Assembly: GCA_041583495.1 (NCBI GenBank)
Contig: JBFHFS010000057.1
Location: forward strand, 1-31,312
Source of the DNA: JBFHFS01 sp041583495
GTDB lineage: Bacteria; Bacteroidota; Bacteroidia; Bacteroidales; Marinilabiliaceae
Reading direction: 5' to 3'
Length of the DNA stretch: 31,312 nt
Shown here: piece by piece, positions 1 through 8,584 of the stretch
How the letters are laid out: each line of letters opens with the position of its first letter
Position numbering within the stretch: position 1 is the stretch's first letter
The notes under the pieces: model-generated
Told to the model about the DNA's origin: nothing
The model's database searches: none
Seen by the model: only the letters and a program-made list of their open reading frames with translations
Translations under genes and position numbers: made by a program

Positions 1-85
1 CCCGGCAAATTATCCAGAGCTGCGGCAGCTGCGGCACATTTTTTTTAATCGTGAGGGTTTGAATATAGCCATCCTGCCCATTTTA

Positions 86-116
86 GCCGCCGTAGCATCT
101 TGCGAAGGCGGCTTTT
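86..116 (+). terminator. Possible intrinsic terminator hairpin
   Basis: GCCGCC (86-91) pairs with GGCGGC (107-112) across a 15-nt loop, and TTTT follows. TTTTA also precedes the left arm, so it could work only weakly on either strand. The gene it would serve lies outside the window. The loop is long, so confidence is modest. Confidence 0.35.
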
Positions 117-173
117 AACCTGCCCTTACAGGGCGCTTGTTCATTACATTTCGAAAACCCGAGGCGTTGCCAT

Positions 174-203
174 CGGGCTGAATTAAGTTGGGCTTTCAGC
201 CCG
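174..203. repeat. 9-bp hairpin of dispersed intergenic type
   Basis: CGGGCTGAA (174-182) is perfectly complementary to TTCAGCCCG (195-203) around a 12-nt loop. There is no T-tract, so a terminator is unlikely. It looks like a short palindromic intergenic repeat unit. Confidence 0.5.
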
Positions 204-330
204 GAGACATTTTGCCACTCTACGCTTTTCTCTAATCTCTGATTTTTTCTCCCATCTCCTTATATCTCCATTTTATCTCTATTTATCTCTATTTATCTCT
301 TCACTTTTCTCTCTTATCTCTTCGTTTTTC

Positions 331-600
331 ACTCCCGCAAAACGCTCATAGCAAAGCTGCTGCCATCACTCTCGAAGGGTCCCCGATGAACCGGGGCAGG
401 CAGGGACCAGACAAGCTGGCTTTGCATTCCCGTAACGCTTACTCCATAGCTTTCTCCGGCGCAGTGCTGGTTTTTACTTTAGCATTTAGCCTTTAACTCC
501 CGCAAAACGCTCATAAGGAAGTTGGTAACCCACCTTCCCATTCCCGTAAAGCGGGACCAGCAGAGCTGGCTTGATTTCCTTTAACCTTGATTAGCCTTTA
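331..600. repeat. Imperfect tandem duplication of about 165 bp
   Basis: The 20-mer ACTCCCGCAAAACGCTCATA occurs exactly at 331-350 and again at 496-515. After each copy the same elements follow in degenerate form: a GGGACCAG...AGCTGGCTT block (around 411 and 553), a CATTCCCGTAA word (around 426 and 539), and a closing TTAGCCTTTAAC word. This is an old intergenic duplication with internal deletions in the second copy, which is shorter. Confidence 0.6.
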
Positions 601-604
601 ACCT

Positions 605-1210
605 TCACCCTTCTTCCACAGCCACCAGCCGATCGTTTTGGGTCAGCAGCGGGCTTCCCTTCAGCCACTCTTTCTCGGCCTCCGGAGCCACGATCACGGG
701 CATTCGCTTACGGGAGTTATGGATTTTACTCATCAGTTCGTTGGCGGCTGTGGTGATGATGGTGTAAGTATGATGTATCTCACCGCTTCCCGGATCGGTC
801 CAGGCGCTCCAAAGACCGGCGAAGGCAAAGGCCTCTTCACCCGGCAAGGTGAGCAGGAACTTCTTTTTTTGCTTGCCTTTGGCATCGAGCCACTGCCATT
901 CAAAGAATCCATCGGCCAATATCAGACAGCGTTGGTGCAGGGAGGGCTTAAACGATGGCTTCTGGTCGAGGGTCTCTTCCCGGGCGTTCAGGGTGTGCTT
1001 GCGGATGCTTTGGTCTTTGGCCCAGAAGGGGATCAGACCCCAGTTAAAGAGCTGGATGGTGGCGGCTTGGTTGTTGGCAATGACCGGGGTTTTGGGAAAG
1101 GTAAAACCGTTATAAAATCCCGGGGTATACCATTCGGGTTCCATAAAGGGTGCTTCGAAGCGGGTTTCCAGTTGATGAACGGTCTTGGTATTTTTCGATT
1201 GAAAACACAT
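605..1210 (-). CDS. SRAP-domain protein (YedK/HMCES family)
   Basis: The 201-aa protein is a complete single-domain SRAP (SOS response-associated peptidase) protein. This family caps abasic sites in single-stranded DNA by forming a thiazolidine link through the N-terminal cysteine. The start is decided by chemistry: ATG is followed directly by Cys2, which must become the N-terminal residue. Other family landmarks are the NAREE block with Asn75, the FFEW block with Glu104, the GLWSAW block around 132-137, and the His164...RMPVIV block around 164-173. It is a stand-alone gene convergent with the DNA upstream and divergent from the kinase gene. No SOS box was recognised upstream. Nothing links it to the polysaccharide locus, so it is probably a housekeeping neighbour. 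Confidence 0.93.
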   Translation of the reverse strand: MCFQSKNTKTVHQLETRFEAPFMEPEWYTPGFYNGFTFPKTPVIANNQAATIQLFNWGLIPFWAKDQSIRKHTLNAREETLDQKPSFKPSLHQRCLILADGFFEWQWLDAKGKQKKKFLLTLPGEEAFAFAGLWSAWTDPGSGEIHHTYTIITTAANELMSKIHNSRKRMPVIVAPEAEKEWLKGSPLLTQNDRLVAVEEG

Positions 1211-1445
1211 TTTGCGCTTTTTTAAGAGGATAATTTTAGTTCGCTGCAGCCCTTCTCGACAGGCCTCAAGGTACCAAATTAAGACTTACTTTAAAACCCT
1301 TTTGGCGTTTTGTTGTTATAAATCAAACAATTGTGGGTTATGCATCAAGAGCTATAGGAGCTTGTTTTTTGCCTTTACGCTCACTGATGTCTTTGTAAGA
1401 GGGTATTATTCCTGACGTGGGATCACGCCTCTTATCAGAGAATTA
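1211..1445. other. Divergent intergenic region, no gene seen
   Basis: This region separates the minus-strand SRAP gene from the plus-strand kinase gene. An open frame at 1212-1415 lies in the kinase frame but ends with TGA at 1413-1415, and its translation has no PAS-like residues. I found no -7 box. The missing first half of the kinase PAS domain is not encoded here in any plus frame I read. Confidence 0.5.
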
Positions 1446-4031
1446 ATGAAGTTCACCGATATTACCCATCTGGATGATGTTGAGGAGGATGAGCGGAATT
1501 TTAAGCTGTTGAAAAAGGGGAAAATCAACAGGTACAGGTTAAAAAAACGATACATCCATAAATCGGGCAAAATTGTTTGGGGCGATTTATTTGTTGCCTT
1601 AAATCCTGAAGAACTTTATAACCCGGAGTTTTCGGTCCTGGGCATGGTCACCGATATCACAGAGCTCAGAGAAAAGGGGGTTCGGTTAAAACAAAGAAAT
1701 GAGAATTTCAAGGCCATGTTTGTGAATAATCCCCAGCCCATGGGCATCTATTCTTTGCACACATTTGAAATTCTGATGGTCAATACCGCCTTTTGCCGTT
1801 TGTTTGGCTATGGTCGGGAGGAGTTGTTAACGTTAAGGATTACCGATTTGATTGGGGAAGAGGAATCCAACTTTAAAAAATTTCTGGAGGAACATACGGC
1901 TGATCTTATCGATGGCAGCACCTGGGACATTACCACTAAGTGGGGTGAGCGACGGATGGCTGAAACCCATTCGCATCGGATCATTTACAAAGGCATTGAA
2001 GCCCGTCACGTGATGTTTATTGATATTACCCAGCGAAAAAAGAACGAGATTGCCCTCCTCAAAAGCAGGGACTCCATTCGCCAGGCCCAGGTCATTGCTA
2101 AGATGGGGAGTTATGAATACGATCCCGTGGCAGATAACGCTGAGTGGTCGAAAAATATGTTCCGTCTTTTACAAGTGGATCCTGCCCGGACCGATTTGTC
2201 CCTTGCCTTTTTCAAGACTCTGGTGCATCCGGAGGATCGCCATCAGTTGGATCTTGATTATGAAAAGCCATTGTGGGAGGGCGGTAAGAAAAAGCTTGAG
2301 ATCAGGATGCTTTTGCCTAACGGGGATTATATGTGGGTGGAGGATCATATGGAACCTTTCTTTTATGACAATCAACTGGCGTATGTGCGCGGTGTAATTA
2401 TTGACATTACCGAACGAAAAGAAAAAGAACAGGAACTGTTAACGTTCTCGAATGCCGTGGCGCAAAGTCCGGTGTTAATTGTGATTACCAATTCGCAGGG
2501 GATTATTGTATTTGTTAACGATTGGTTTACGAAAATAACCGGTTACCAACGGGATGAAGTCCTGGGGAGAAATTGTCGGGTCCTGGTATCCAGTCAGTTG
2601 GATGATTCCCGGGATGATGTGATATGGGCAACGGTAAGCTCTGGCCATATTTGGAAAGGTGAACTGGTTCGTGCTAAGAAATCAGGCGAAATATTTTGGG
2701 AAAAGAGATCCATCACCCCGTTATTGGATGAAGGGGGTAAGATTGTTAATTATTTAATAATCGGGGAAGACATCACCCAAAAGAAAAAGACCGAAATGGA
2801 GCTGATCGATGCCATAGAAAAGGCAGAGGAGAGTGTCCGGTTAAAGTCCTCTTTTCTGGCCATTGTTAGCCATGAGTTAAGAACGCAGCTAAACCCCATT
2901 ATTGGGTTCAGCCATATCTTGATGGAGGACCCCGAGGAACAGATGGTACAGGAATTGGCCGGTCTGATTCACAAATCAGGCGAGGAGATGTTGAGGTTGA
3001 TCGAAGACTTGTTTGATTTGTCCTTTGCCAAAGGCCACAATCTGAGTCTTAACAATAAATCGGTTTTTTGTGTTGATTTGTATACCCTGGCCCGCTCTTC
3101 CATGGAAGGCAGATTGATGATGTCCGGAAAATGGGATCACATCCGCCCTCTTTTCACGCATGGCTCATTCTGCCCCAAAGACGCGCTGAGTATCGATAGT
3201 GCTAAGGTGTTACAGGTGCTTTCCATCTTGTTTAACAACGCCGTTAAGTTCACTCAGCAAGGTGAAATTGAATTTGGGATGGAAATTTTTAAGGAAACCA
3301 GGAGAATCCGGTTTTTTGTGCGGGATACAGGAATCGGGATAGAACCCGGGAAAGCCAGCCATATATTTGATGAATTCAGACAGGCCAACGACTCGGCTTC
3401 ACGAAATTTTGGCGGTCTGGGGGTGGGGCTGGCCATCTCCAAATACCTGGTCAATATTCTGGAAGGAACCCTGAGTGTGGATTCTGTTCCCGGATCGGGC
3501 AGTACCTTTACCCTGGAGATGCCTGTCGATTTTATTGAAAAACAGAATAAACGCTTGTCGAGAAGCCGGCTGGCAGAAGATGAGTTTTCGAACTTCAACG
3601 GCAAAACCATTCTGGTGGTCGATGATAATCCTTTTGTTCATGAAGGGATTAAGCGGCTGTTGCAGGCGTTTGATGTTACCCTTATCGCTGCACAGAATGG
3701 GTATGAAGCGATTCAGCGGGTAGAAGAACAGGTCCCCGACTTTATTCTGATGGATATTTTGATGCCCGAAATGGGGGGCATTGAAACCACACTCCGCATC
3801 CGCTCCCTGCATCCTAAAGTCCCCATCTTCGCGTTGCTGGCCTATTTTATGCCTAAGGACCGTGAAAAAGCGCTGGAAGCCGGCTGTGATGGGGTGATTA
3901 ATAAACCCGTTCGCCGGGATATCTTGTTTAATCTCCTGAAGAAATATCTGGGTGAAGAAAAGAGTAAAGAAGTGAAAGAAGTAAAAAGGGTGAAAGAGAT
4001 GGAAAAGGATGAAAGATTAGAAAAAGATTAA
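1446..4031 (+). CDS. Multi-PAS hybrid histidine kinase, probably 5'-truncated
   Basis: The 861-aa protein has no signal peptide or membrane segment, so it is a cytoplasmic sensor kinase. Domains in order: the C-terminal half of a PAS/PAC (1-75), three further PAS/PAC units (about 85-200, 206-325, 331-455), HisKA with His476, HATPase_c (about 580-695, DTGIGI and GGLGVGLAIS boxes) and a receiver (about 719-838) with Asp726/Asp727, phospho-acceptor Asp770 and Lys820. Oddities: Met1 falls at the KFTDITHxDD block, normally mid-PAS, and an in-frame TGA lies at 1413-1415. The usual Pro of the HELRTP box is Gln481. The receiver's conserved Thr/Ser (ALTA) is Leu798. The Lys/Glu-rich tail (839-861) reads into purine-rich low-complexity DNA. 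The kinase core is secure; full function is doubtful. Confidence 0.85.
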   Translation: MKFTDITHLDDVEEDERNFKLLKKGKINRYRLKKRYIHKSGKIVWGDLFVALNPEELYNPEFSVLGMVTDITELREKGVRLKQRNENFKAMFVNNPQPMGIYSLHTFEILMVNTAFCRLFGYGREELLTLRITDLIGEEESNFKKFLEEHTADLIDGSTWDITTKWGERRMAETHSHRIIYKGIEARHVMFIDITQRKKNEIALLKSRDSIRQAQVIAKMGSYEYDPVADNAEWSKNMFRLLQVDPARTDLSLAFFKTLVHPEDRHQLDLDYEKPLWEGGKKKLEIRMLLPNGDYMWVEDHMEPFFYDNQLAYVRGVIIDITERKEKEQELLTFSNAVAQSPVLIVITNSQGIIVFVNDWFTKITGYQRDEVLGRNCRVLVSSQLDDSRDDVIWATVSSGHIWKGELVRAKKSGEIFWEKRSITPLLDEGGKIVNYLIIGEDITQKKKTEMELIDAIEKAEESVRLKSSFLAIVSHELRTQLNPIIGFSHILMEDPEEQMVQELAGLIHKSGEEMLRLIEDLFDLSFAKGHNLSLNNKSVFCVDLYTLARSSMEGRLMMSGKWDHIRPLFTHGSFCPKDALSIDSAKVLQVLSILFNNAVKFTQQGEIEFGMEIFKETRRIRFFVRDTGIGIEPGKASHIFDEFRQANDSASRNFGGLGVGLAISKYLVNILEGTLSVDSVPGSGSTFTLEMPVDFIEKQNKRLSRSRLAEDEFSNFNGKTILVVDDNPFVHEGIKRLLQAFDVTLIAAQNGYEAIQRVEEQVPDFILMDILMPEMGGIETTLRIRSLHPKVPIFALLAYFMPKDREKALEAGCDGVINKPVRRDILFNLLKKYLGEEKSKEVKEVKRVKEMEKDERLEKD

Positions 4032-4050
4032 GAATGAAAGAGAAAAAGAG
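3959..4050. repeat. Purine-rich low-complexity tract overlapping the kinase 3' end
   Basis: AAAGAAGTGAAAGAAGTAAA-like words run through the last 23 codons of the kinase gene and about 20 bases past its stop. On the complementary strand this is the same TTTCAC/TTTATC/TCTTTC vocabulary as the pyrimidine tracts at 225-330 and 30560-31020. The protein tail is therefore probably derived from intergenic repeat DNA. Confidence 0.6.
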
Positions 4051-4052
4051 CT

Positions 4053-4182
4053 GGTAGCAGCTTTAGTACTGAGCCTGTGGAAGGGAGCTCGAAGGGGTGT
4101 AGTAACCAAACGATATAATCGTGCGGCAGCGGAGTAGGCCCAAATGCGAAATCCAGGCTATGGCGACACCCCCTCTGCTACC
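4053..4182. other. Possible structured element with nested inverted repeats
   Basis: GGTAGCAG (4053-4060) is complementary to CTGCTACC (4175-4182). Inside it, GGGGTGT (4094-4100) is complementary to ACACCCC (4166-4172). Between them lie a small ACGAT/ATCGT hairpin and a TAGGCC/GGCTA pairing. The fold spans about 130 nt between the kinase and HTCS genes. It could be an unannotated structured RNA, an mRNA 3' element or a decayed foldback repeat. No known RNA family was recognised. Confidence 0.35.
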
Positions 4183-4298
4183 ATTCAATCCTGTTATTGT
4201 CTTTCAGGGAGCCCGTTGCTGTTTTATTCAATGGAATTTTTATGCCTGGGGGGGCTGAAATTGTACCCTGTTTTTCCTGCCTAATAAATTCAAAATAA

Positions 4299-4306
4299 TA
4301 ACTTTG
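4299..4306 (+). promoter_or_regulatory. Bacteroidota -7 box for the HTCS gene
   Basis: TAACTTTG matches the Bacteroidota sigma -7 consensus TAnnTTTG and sits 22 bases before the HTCS start codon. The expected TTG-containing -33 element is not clear about 20 bases upstream. The implied leader is short (about 15 nt) and has no Shine-Dalgarno sequence, as is usual in the phylum. Confidence 0.45.
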
Positions 4307-4327
4307 TAAAAACTCCAAATTTTTGTA

Positions 4328-7300
4328 ATGTTAAAATTTAGAATTTCTCTTTTCTTCCTTTTGTTTTCGATTCCCCTTTGGGCTCTTAATTATGGATTCA
4401 CCCAAATAACCAATCGGGATGGACTGACCCAAAACGATGTATTGTGCATTTTTCAGGATTCGAGAGGTTTTATGTGGTTTGGAACCAACGATGGCCTGAA
4501 TCGGTACGATGGACGCGAATTTACACCCTATCGTAGAGCGGTCGAAGAACTTAGCAGTGGATTAATCAGGGGCCTGGTGGAGGATAATAAGGATAACCTT
4601 TGGGTGGCTACCTTTGATAATGGCATCAATCAATTAAACCTTCAAACCGGGATTATTGATCAGTTCTTTCAGGATGATCGGCCAGGGTTGTCGCTAAATT
4701 CAAATAACATTAACGACATCGTTTGCGACACCAGCGGGGTGGTTTATTATGTTACCAACGAAGGCGTAGGAAAAATCATTCAAGAGGAAGGAAAAACCTG
4801 CATTATCAATCTTAAAGACCCGGCAAACGACCATAACTTTTATCGAAAAGCCCGGTTATTTGTGGATAACAGCAACCGACTCTGGTTGATGTCCGGCCGG
4901 GGACTCTATTATTTTGAGCACACCAATTTAAAACTCTATTTTCAAATCCCGGATGGACAAATCAAAAAGATGGCCGAGTCCAACCTCCGGTTTGTGGTGG
5001 GAACCAGTATCGGGTCTTTTTCTTTTCAAAAAGGGGAGAAGATGTCCAGCCCTTATGTCCCCACTTTCTTTTCGCATCAACCCGTTACCGATTTAATGGT
5101 CGATGCCCATCAATCTGTCTGGCTGGGGAATAATACAGGGGTAGAAAAATTTAGTCTTGGGTTGGGTTCTTCTGGTTATCAAAGGGATGATTTTTTTGAG
5201 AAAGACCAGAAACAAGAGATGGAAAAGATGAAAGTTCTTTCCTTCAACAAGGACCGAACCGGTATCATTTACATTGGGACGAATGGTTCAGGGGTTATGA
5301 AAATTAATCCGAACCGGAAAAAGTTCCGTACTTTTAAATTAAATGACCCTTCGGGTGGCAATAAAATAAGGGCTATTTTCCAGGACAGCAGGCAAAATAT
5401 TTATATAGGCAAAGAGAAGGGAAAACTGTTTTACCTGCCTGCATCTCATCTCAGAAATTTTGAACAGGATGTAATGTTCAATGGGTTTCCCTGGCAGACA
5501 GATGAGATAAACCAGCCTGTTTTTACCATTACCCAGGTGGTCGACGCCCGGGGGGTACCCCACGTGATTAGTGGATCCGATTCTAATGATCCTATATTAG
5601 ACCTCTCGGTCAATAAAATGAATATCCCGGATCTGAAAGCCCGCATTTTTGCCATGGCTCAGGGATCAGACGGATTGGTATGGATTGGGACATATAACCA
5701 GGGGTTATTTCGCTTCGATCCAAAGGGTAGGCTGCCTTTGAAATCTTTTTCCACAGATGCCAGGGGCAATGCGCTTTATTCCAATATCATCCGAAGTCTT
5801 TTTTTCGATTCCAAAAACAGACTGTGGATTGGAACCGCCCAGGGTCTTAATCTATTGCCGCGCGAAGAGCAAGCTAAAAGCAGGCCCAGCTTTGTGAGGA
5901 TTAATGAGATATCTACTGGAAATAAAGACCTTAATTGCAATTATATATTGCCTGTTTTTGAATCCAAAACTGGCCAAATATGGGTGGGTACTATGGGCGG
6001 AGGATTGAGCCATCTGCTCGGCTTCGATCCTAAAACCGGAAAGGCCGAATTCGAGAATTTTACCACTAAAGAGGGGTTGCCCAACAATGTAATAAAATCG
6101 ATTTTGGAAGATGATTCGGGTAATTTATGGGTCGCTACCAATAGGGGGCTCTGTCGGTTTAATCCTCAATCCAGAAGCTTTGACAATTTTGATATCAATG
6201 ACGGATTGCAGGACTATGAATTTAGTGAGCTTACCGGCTGTAAATTAAACGATGGAGAGATGCTCTTTGGGGGTGTTAATGGCATTAATGCCTTTTATCC
6301 TAATCAGATTGTGAAAGATACCACCTCAGCTACCCCCGTTTTTACTGGGTTAATGGTCTTAAATAAGGAGGTTGAGGTGGGGGAGGTTCTTCACAATCGG
6401 GTGTTGCTGGAAAAGGATATCAACGATATTGGCCGTATAAACCTTAATTATGGGGAAAATAGTTTCGCGGTCCAATTTTCCTCACTGCATTTTGGCCATC
6501 CTGAGAAAAATAAATGTATGTACAGGTTGGGAAACTTCGATCGCGAATGGGTCATTGCGCCTTCGGGTGAGGTGGCTAAATATACCAACCTTAAACCCGG
6601 CCGATATCTTCTGGAAATTAAGGCTGCCAATAGTGATGGCGTCTGGAGTAATGAAGTTAAAAGACTCGAAATTGCTGTTTCACCCCCCTTTTTGTTGACG
6701 TGGTTCATGAAAATAGTTTATGTGGTCTTGATCATCCTAGGTTTTCTGTTTTTTCGGAAATTCACAATCATCAATGCCAACCGGAAACATGAACTTTTAA
6801 TTCAGGAAATTGAGAAACAAAAGGATGAGGAAATTTATCGGGTTAAATTTCAGTTTTTTACCAATATTGCACATGAGTTTAAAACCCCTTTGATGCTTAT
6901 TGTCAATCCCTTGGAGCGGCTGGTTAAAAACCAGATTCTGCCCTCCCAACAGGTCTTGAACAACTATTTTCAGGTGATGCACCGAAATGCCAATGTGTTG
7001 CTGCGATTGATTAATCAACTGATGGATTTTCGGAAAATTGATCAGGGTAAGATGAAGTTGAATATTAAAATGGGTAACCTCCGTGATTTTTTGGCCGATA
7101 TTCATGAATCCTTCTCATCGCTGGCCGAATCAAAAAATATCTCGTTCAACTTTGTGTCGCATATTACCAATGAGAATATCTATTTCGATCCTTCTATGCT
7201 AGAGAAAGTTGTCTACAATATTCTCTCCAATGCCTTTAAATTTACCTCCGAAAATGGGGTTATAAATTTTGAATTGCTCGACGACAACAGCGCTTTTGTA

Positions 7301-8413
7301 ACCATTATCATCACCGATTCGGGCATTGGTATTCCCATTGAGGCACAAGAGTACATCTTTGACCGGTTTTTCCAGGTGCCTTTGCCCGACGCGCAAATTC
7401 AACCTGGTACCGGAATTGGGCTGGCCTATTGCAAGAGCCTGATTGAGTTAATGCATGCCAAAATTGAGTTTAAAAGTAAATTGGGTGTGGGAACTACTTT
7501 TTTTATTAAAATACCCAACGACAAAAATGTTTTTAACGACGGGGAGATCTCCGAAAACCGACAGTGGCAGTTGTCTCGCCCAACGAATTCTCTTTTAAGC
7601 GAAAAGGTTATAGCCGGTCCTCTCTTTAGGGAAAGCCAAACCCAGGTGAATCATGAAGATTGGTTTACCCTGCTGGTGGTGGAGGATAATGCTGATTTGA
7701 GAAACTTTTTAAGAGACTATTTCTCTCCAAAATACAATGTTCTTGAGGCGGTTAATGGGCAGGAAGGGTATACTAAATGTGTAGAGCAAAAGCCCGATCT
7801 GATAATTACGGATGTCGTGATGCCTATGGTCGATGGATTGGTAATGTCGCAGAAAATTAAAGAGAACCCGGAAACCTCTCATATCCCTATTATTATGCTT
7901 TCTTCCCAAACATCCGAGGACCAGCAAAAAGAGGGCCTTTTTACCGGGGCCGATTCCTATTTGAGCAAACCCTTTAATGTGGAAGTTTTGTCGGCTCAGA
8001 TATTGTCGCTCCTTAAAAACCGGCATGCTCTGCGGGCTAAATATCTGGAAAAAATAAAAGTGGTTCCCTCGGACATTGAGCCTTCGCGTAAAGATGATCG
8101 TTTTATTAACCAATTACTCGAATTGGTGGAAGCCAATTTGGCCGACCCCGCATTCTCGGTGCAAAAACTGGCTTCCCTATACGGTTGCTCGCAGACTAGC
8201 CTCAATACTAAGTTAGTGTCTCTCACAGGCCAGAAAGCCAAGATCTTTATCCGCTCTATACGCCTCAAACGGGCCGCTCAGCTATTGGAACAAGGGGATC
8301 TTTCTATCTCGGAAATTACCTACCAGGTGGGCTTTAATGATCTTCAGTATTTTAGAAAGTGTTTTATGACCGAATTTGGCTGTTTGCCCTCTAAATATCC
8401 GGTGAACGCCTAA
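4328..8413 (+). CDS. Hybrid two-component system sensor/regulator (HTCS)
   Basis: The 1361-aa protein has every HTCS part. A signal peptide (about 1-20) is followed by periplasmic two-bladed-propeller repeats (GLTQNDVLCIFQDSRGFMWF type, about 25-700) and a Y_Y_Y domain (about 702-785). One transmembrane helix lies at about 788-810. Next come HisKA with His849, HATPase_c with ITDSGIGI and GTGIGLAY boxes, and a receiver with phospho-acceptor Asp1162. A C-terminal AraC-type helix-turn-helix (about 1259-1361) ends the protein. In this family the propellers bind an oligosaccharide cue in the periplasm, and the cytoplasmic AraC domain activates adjacent PUL genes. All catalytic residues are present. 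It precedes the PUL on the same strand, so it is the likely regulator of both shared upstream modules. A small hairpin terminator follows. Confidence 0.96.
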   Translation: MLKFRISLFFLLFSIPLWALNYGFTQITNRDGLTQNDVLCIFQDSRGFMWFGTNDGLNRYDGREFTPYRRAVEELSSGLIRGLVEDNKDNLWVATFDNGINQLNLQTGIIDQFFQDDRPGLSLNSNNINDIVCDTSGVVYYVTNEGVGKIIQEEGKTCIINLKDPANDHNFYRKARLFVDNSNRLWLMSGRGLYYFEHTNLKLYFQIPDGQIKKMAESNLRFVVGTSIGSFSFQKGEKMSSPYVPTFFSHQPVTDLMVDAHQSVWLGNNTGVEKFSLGLGSSGYQRDDFFEKDQKQEMEKMKVLSFNKDRTGIIYIGTNGSGVMKINPNRKKFRTFKLNDPSGGNKIRAIFQDSRQNIYIGKEKGKLFYLPASHLRNFEQDVMFNGFPWQTDEINQPVFTITQVVDARGVPHVISGSDSNDPILDLSVNKMNIPDLKARIFAMAQGSDGLVWIGTYNQGLFRFDPKGRLPLKSFSTDARGNALYSNIIRSLFFDSKNRLWIGTAQGLNLLPREEQAKSRPSFVRINEISTGNKDLNCNYILPVFESKTGQIWVGTMGGGLSHLLGFDPKTGKAEFENFTTKEGLPNNVIKSILEDDSGNLWVATNRGLCRFNPQSRSFDNFDINDGLQDYEFSELTGCKLNDGEMLFGGVNGINAFYPNQIVKDTTSATPVFTGLMVLNKEVEVGEVLHNRVLLEKDINDIGRINLNYGENSFAVQFSSLHFGHPEKNKCMYRLGNFDREWVIAPSGEVAKYTNLKPGRYLLEIKAANSDGVWSNEVKRLEIAVSPPFLLTWFMKIVYVVLIILGFLFFRKFTIINANRKHELLIQEIEKQKDEEIYRVKFQFFTNIAHEFKTPLMLIVNPLERLVKNQILPSQQVLNNYFQVMHRNANVLLRLINQLMDFRKIDQGKMKLNIKMGNLRDFLADIHESFSSLAESKNISFNFVSHITNENIYFDPSMLEKVVYNILSNAFKFTSENGVINFELLDDNSAFVTIIITDSGIGIPIEAQEYIFDRFFQVPLPDAQIQPGTGIGLAYCKSLIELMHAKIEFKSKLGVGTTFFIKIPNDKNVFNDGEISENRQWQLSRPTNSLLSEKVIAGPLFRESQTQVNHEDWFTLLVVEDNADLRNFLRDYFSPKYNVLEAVNGQEGYTKCVEQKPDLIITDVVMPMVDGLVMSQKIKENPETSHIPIIMLSSQTSEDQQKEGLFTGADSYLSKPFNVEVLSAQILSLLKNRHALRAKYLEKIKVVPSDIEPSRKDDRFINQLLELVEANLADPAFSVQKLASLYGCSQTSLNTKLVSLTGQKAKIFIRSIRLKRAAQLLEQGDLSISEITYQVGFNDLQYFRKCFMTEFGCLPSKYPVNA

Positions 8414-8437
8414 ATAAATTAGTCTGCCGGCTAGCTG

Positions 8438-8468
8438 TTTCGGCACTATTCCGAAAATTATTTTTTAG
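8438..8468 (+). terminator. Intrinsic terminator after the HTCS gene
   Basis: TTTCGG (8438-8443) pairs perfectly with CCGAAA (8451-8456) around a 7-nt loop, and an ATTATTTTTT tract follows. It starts 25 bases after the HTCS stop codon. The stem is short but the T-tract is good. Confidence 0.55.
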
Positions 8469-8540
8469 GATGTCTCAATGCTGAAAACAGGAGGATTCCA
8501 AGATGATATTTTTTAAGCCTAAAAAACTCAAATAATAAGA

Positions 8541-8584
8541 ATTCGTCCCTTAATTTCGAATTATTTCGAAATTAAGGGACGAAT
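8541..8584. repeat. Perfect 20-bp inverted repeat upstream of the GH18 gene
   Basis: ATTCGTCCCTTAATTTCGAA (8541-8560) and its exact complement (8565-8584) flank a 4-nt TTAT loop. There is no T-tract, so it is not a simple terminator. It lies at the upstream edge of the module shared with 17244-17398. There the left arm is recognisable but the right arm is not, so the palindrome is specific to this copy. It could be a protein-binding palindrome, a cruciform or an insulating RNA hairpin. Confidence 0.75.

Larger units (their letters stand above)
1..604. other. Gene-free intergenic stretch with dispersed repeats
   Basis: I see no credible coding region here. The stretch holds two hairpins (86-116 and 174-203), a pyrimidine-rich low-complexity tract built on TTTATCTCT-like words (about 225-330), and an imperfect tandem duplication starting at 331 and 496. 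It ends in TTTAGCC/TTTAACC words that run to the stop codon of the minus-strand SRAP gene. The same kinds of sequence recur at 30321-31020, so they are a property of this genome's intergenic DNA rather than of one locus. Confidence 0.7.

Noticed and set aside
225..330. Regular-looking TTTATCTCT repeats as a possible CRISPR-like or telomere-like array
   Set aside because: There is no fixed repeat-spacer structure; word length and order vary, which fits low-complexity DNA.
638..1225. Long open frame on the plus strand opposite the SRAP gene
   Set aside because: The minus-strand frame has all SRAP catalytic motifs, and the plus-strand translation shows no family resemblance; it is a codon-bias shadow.
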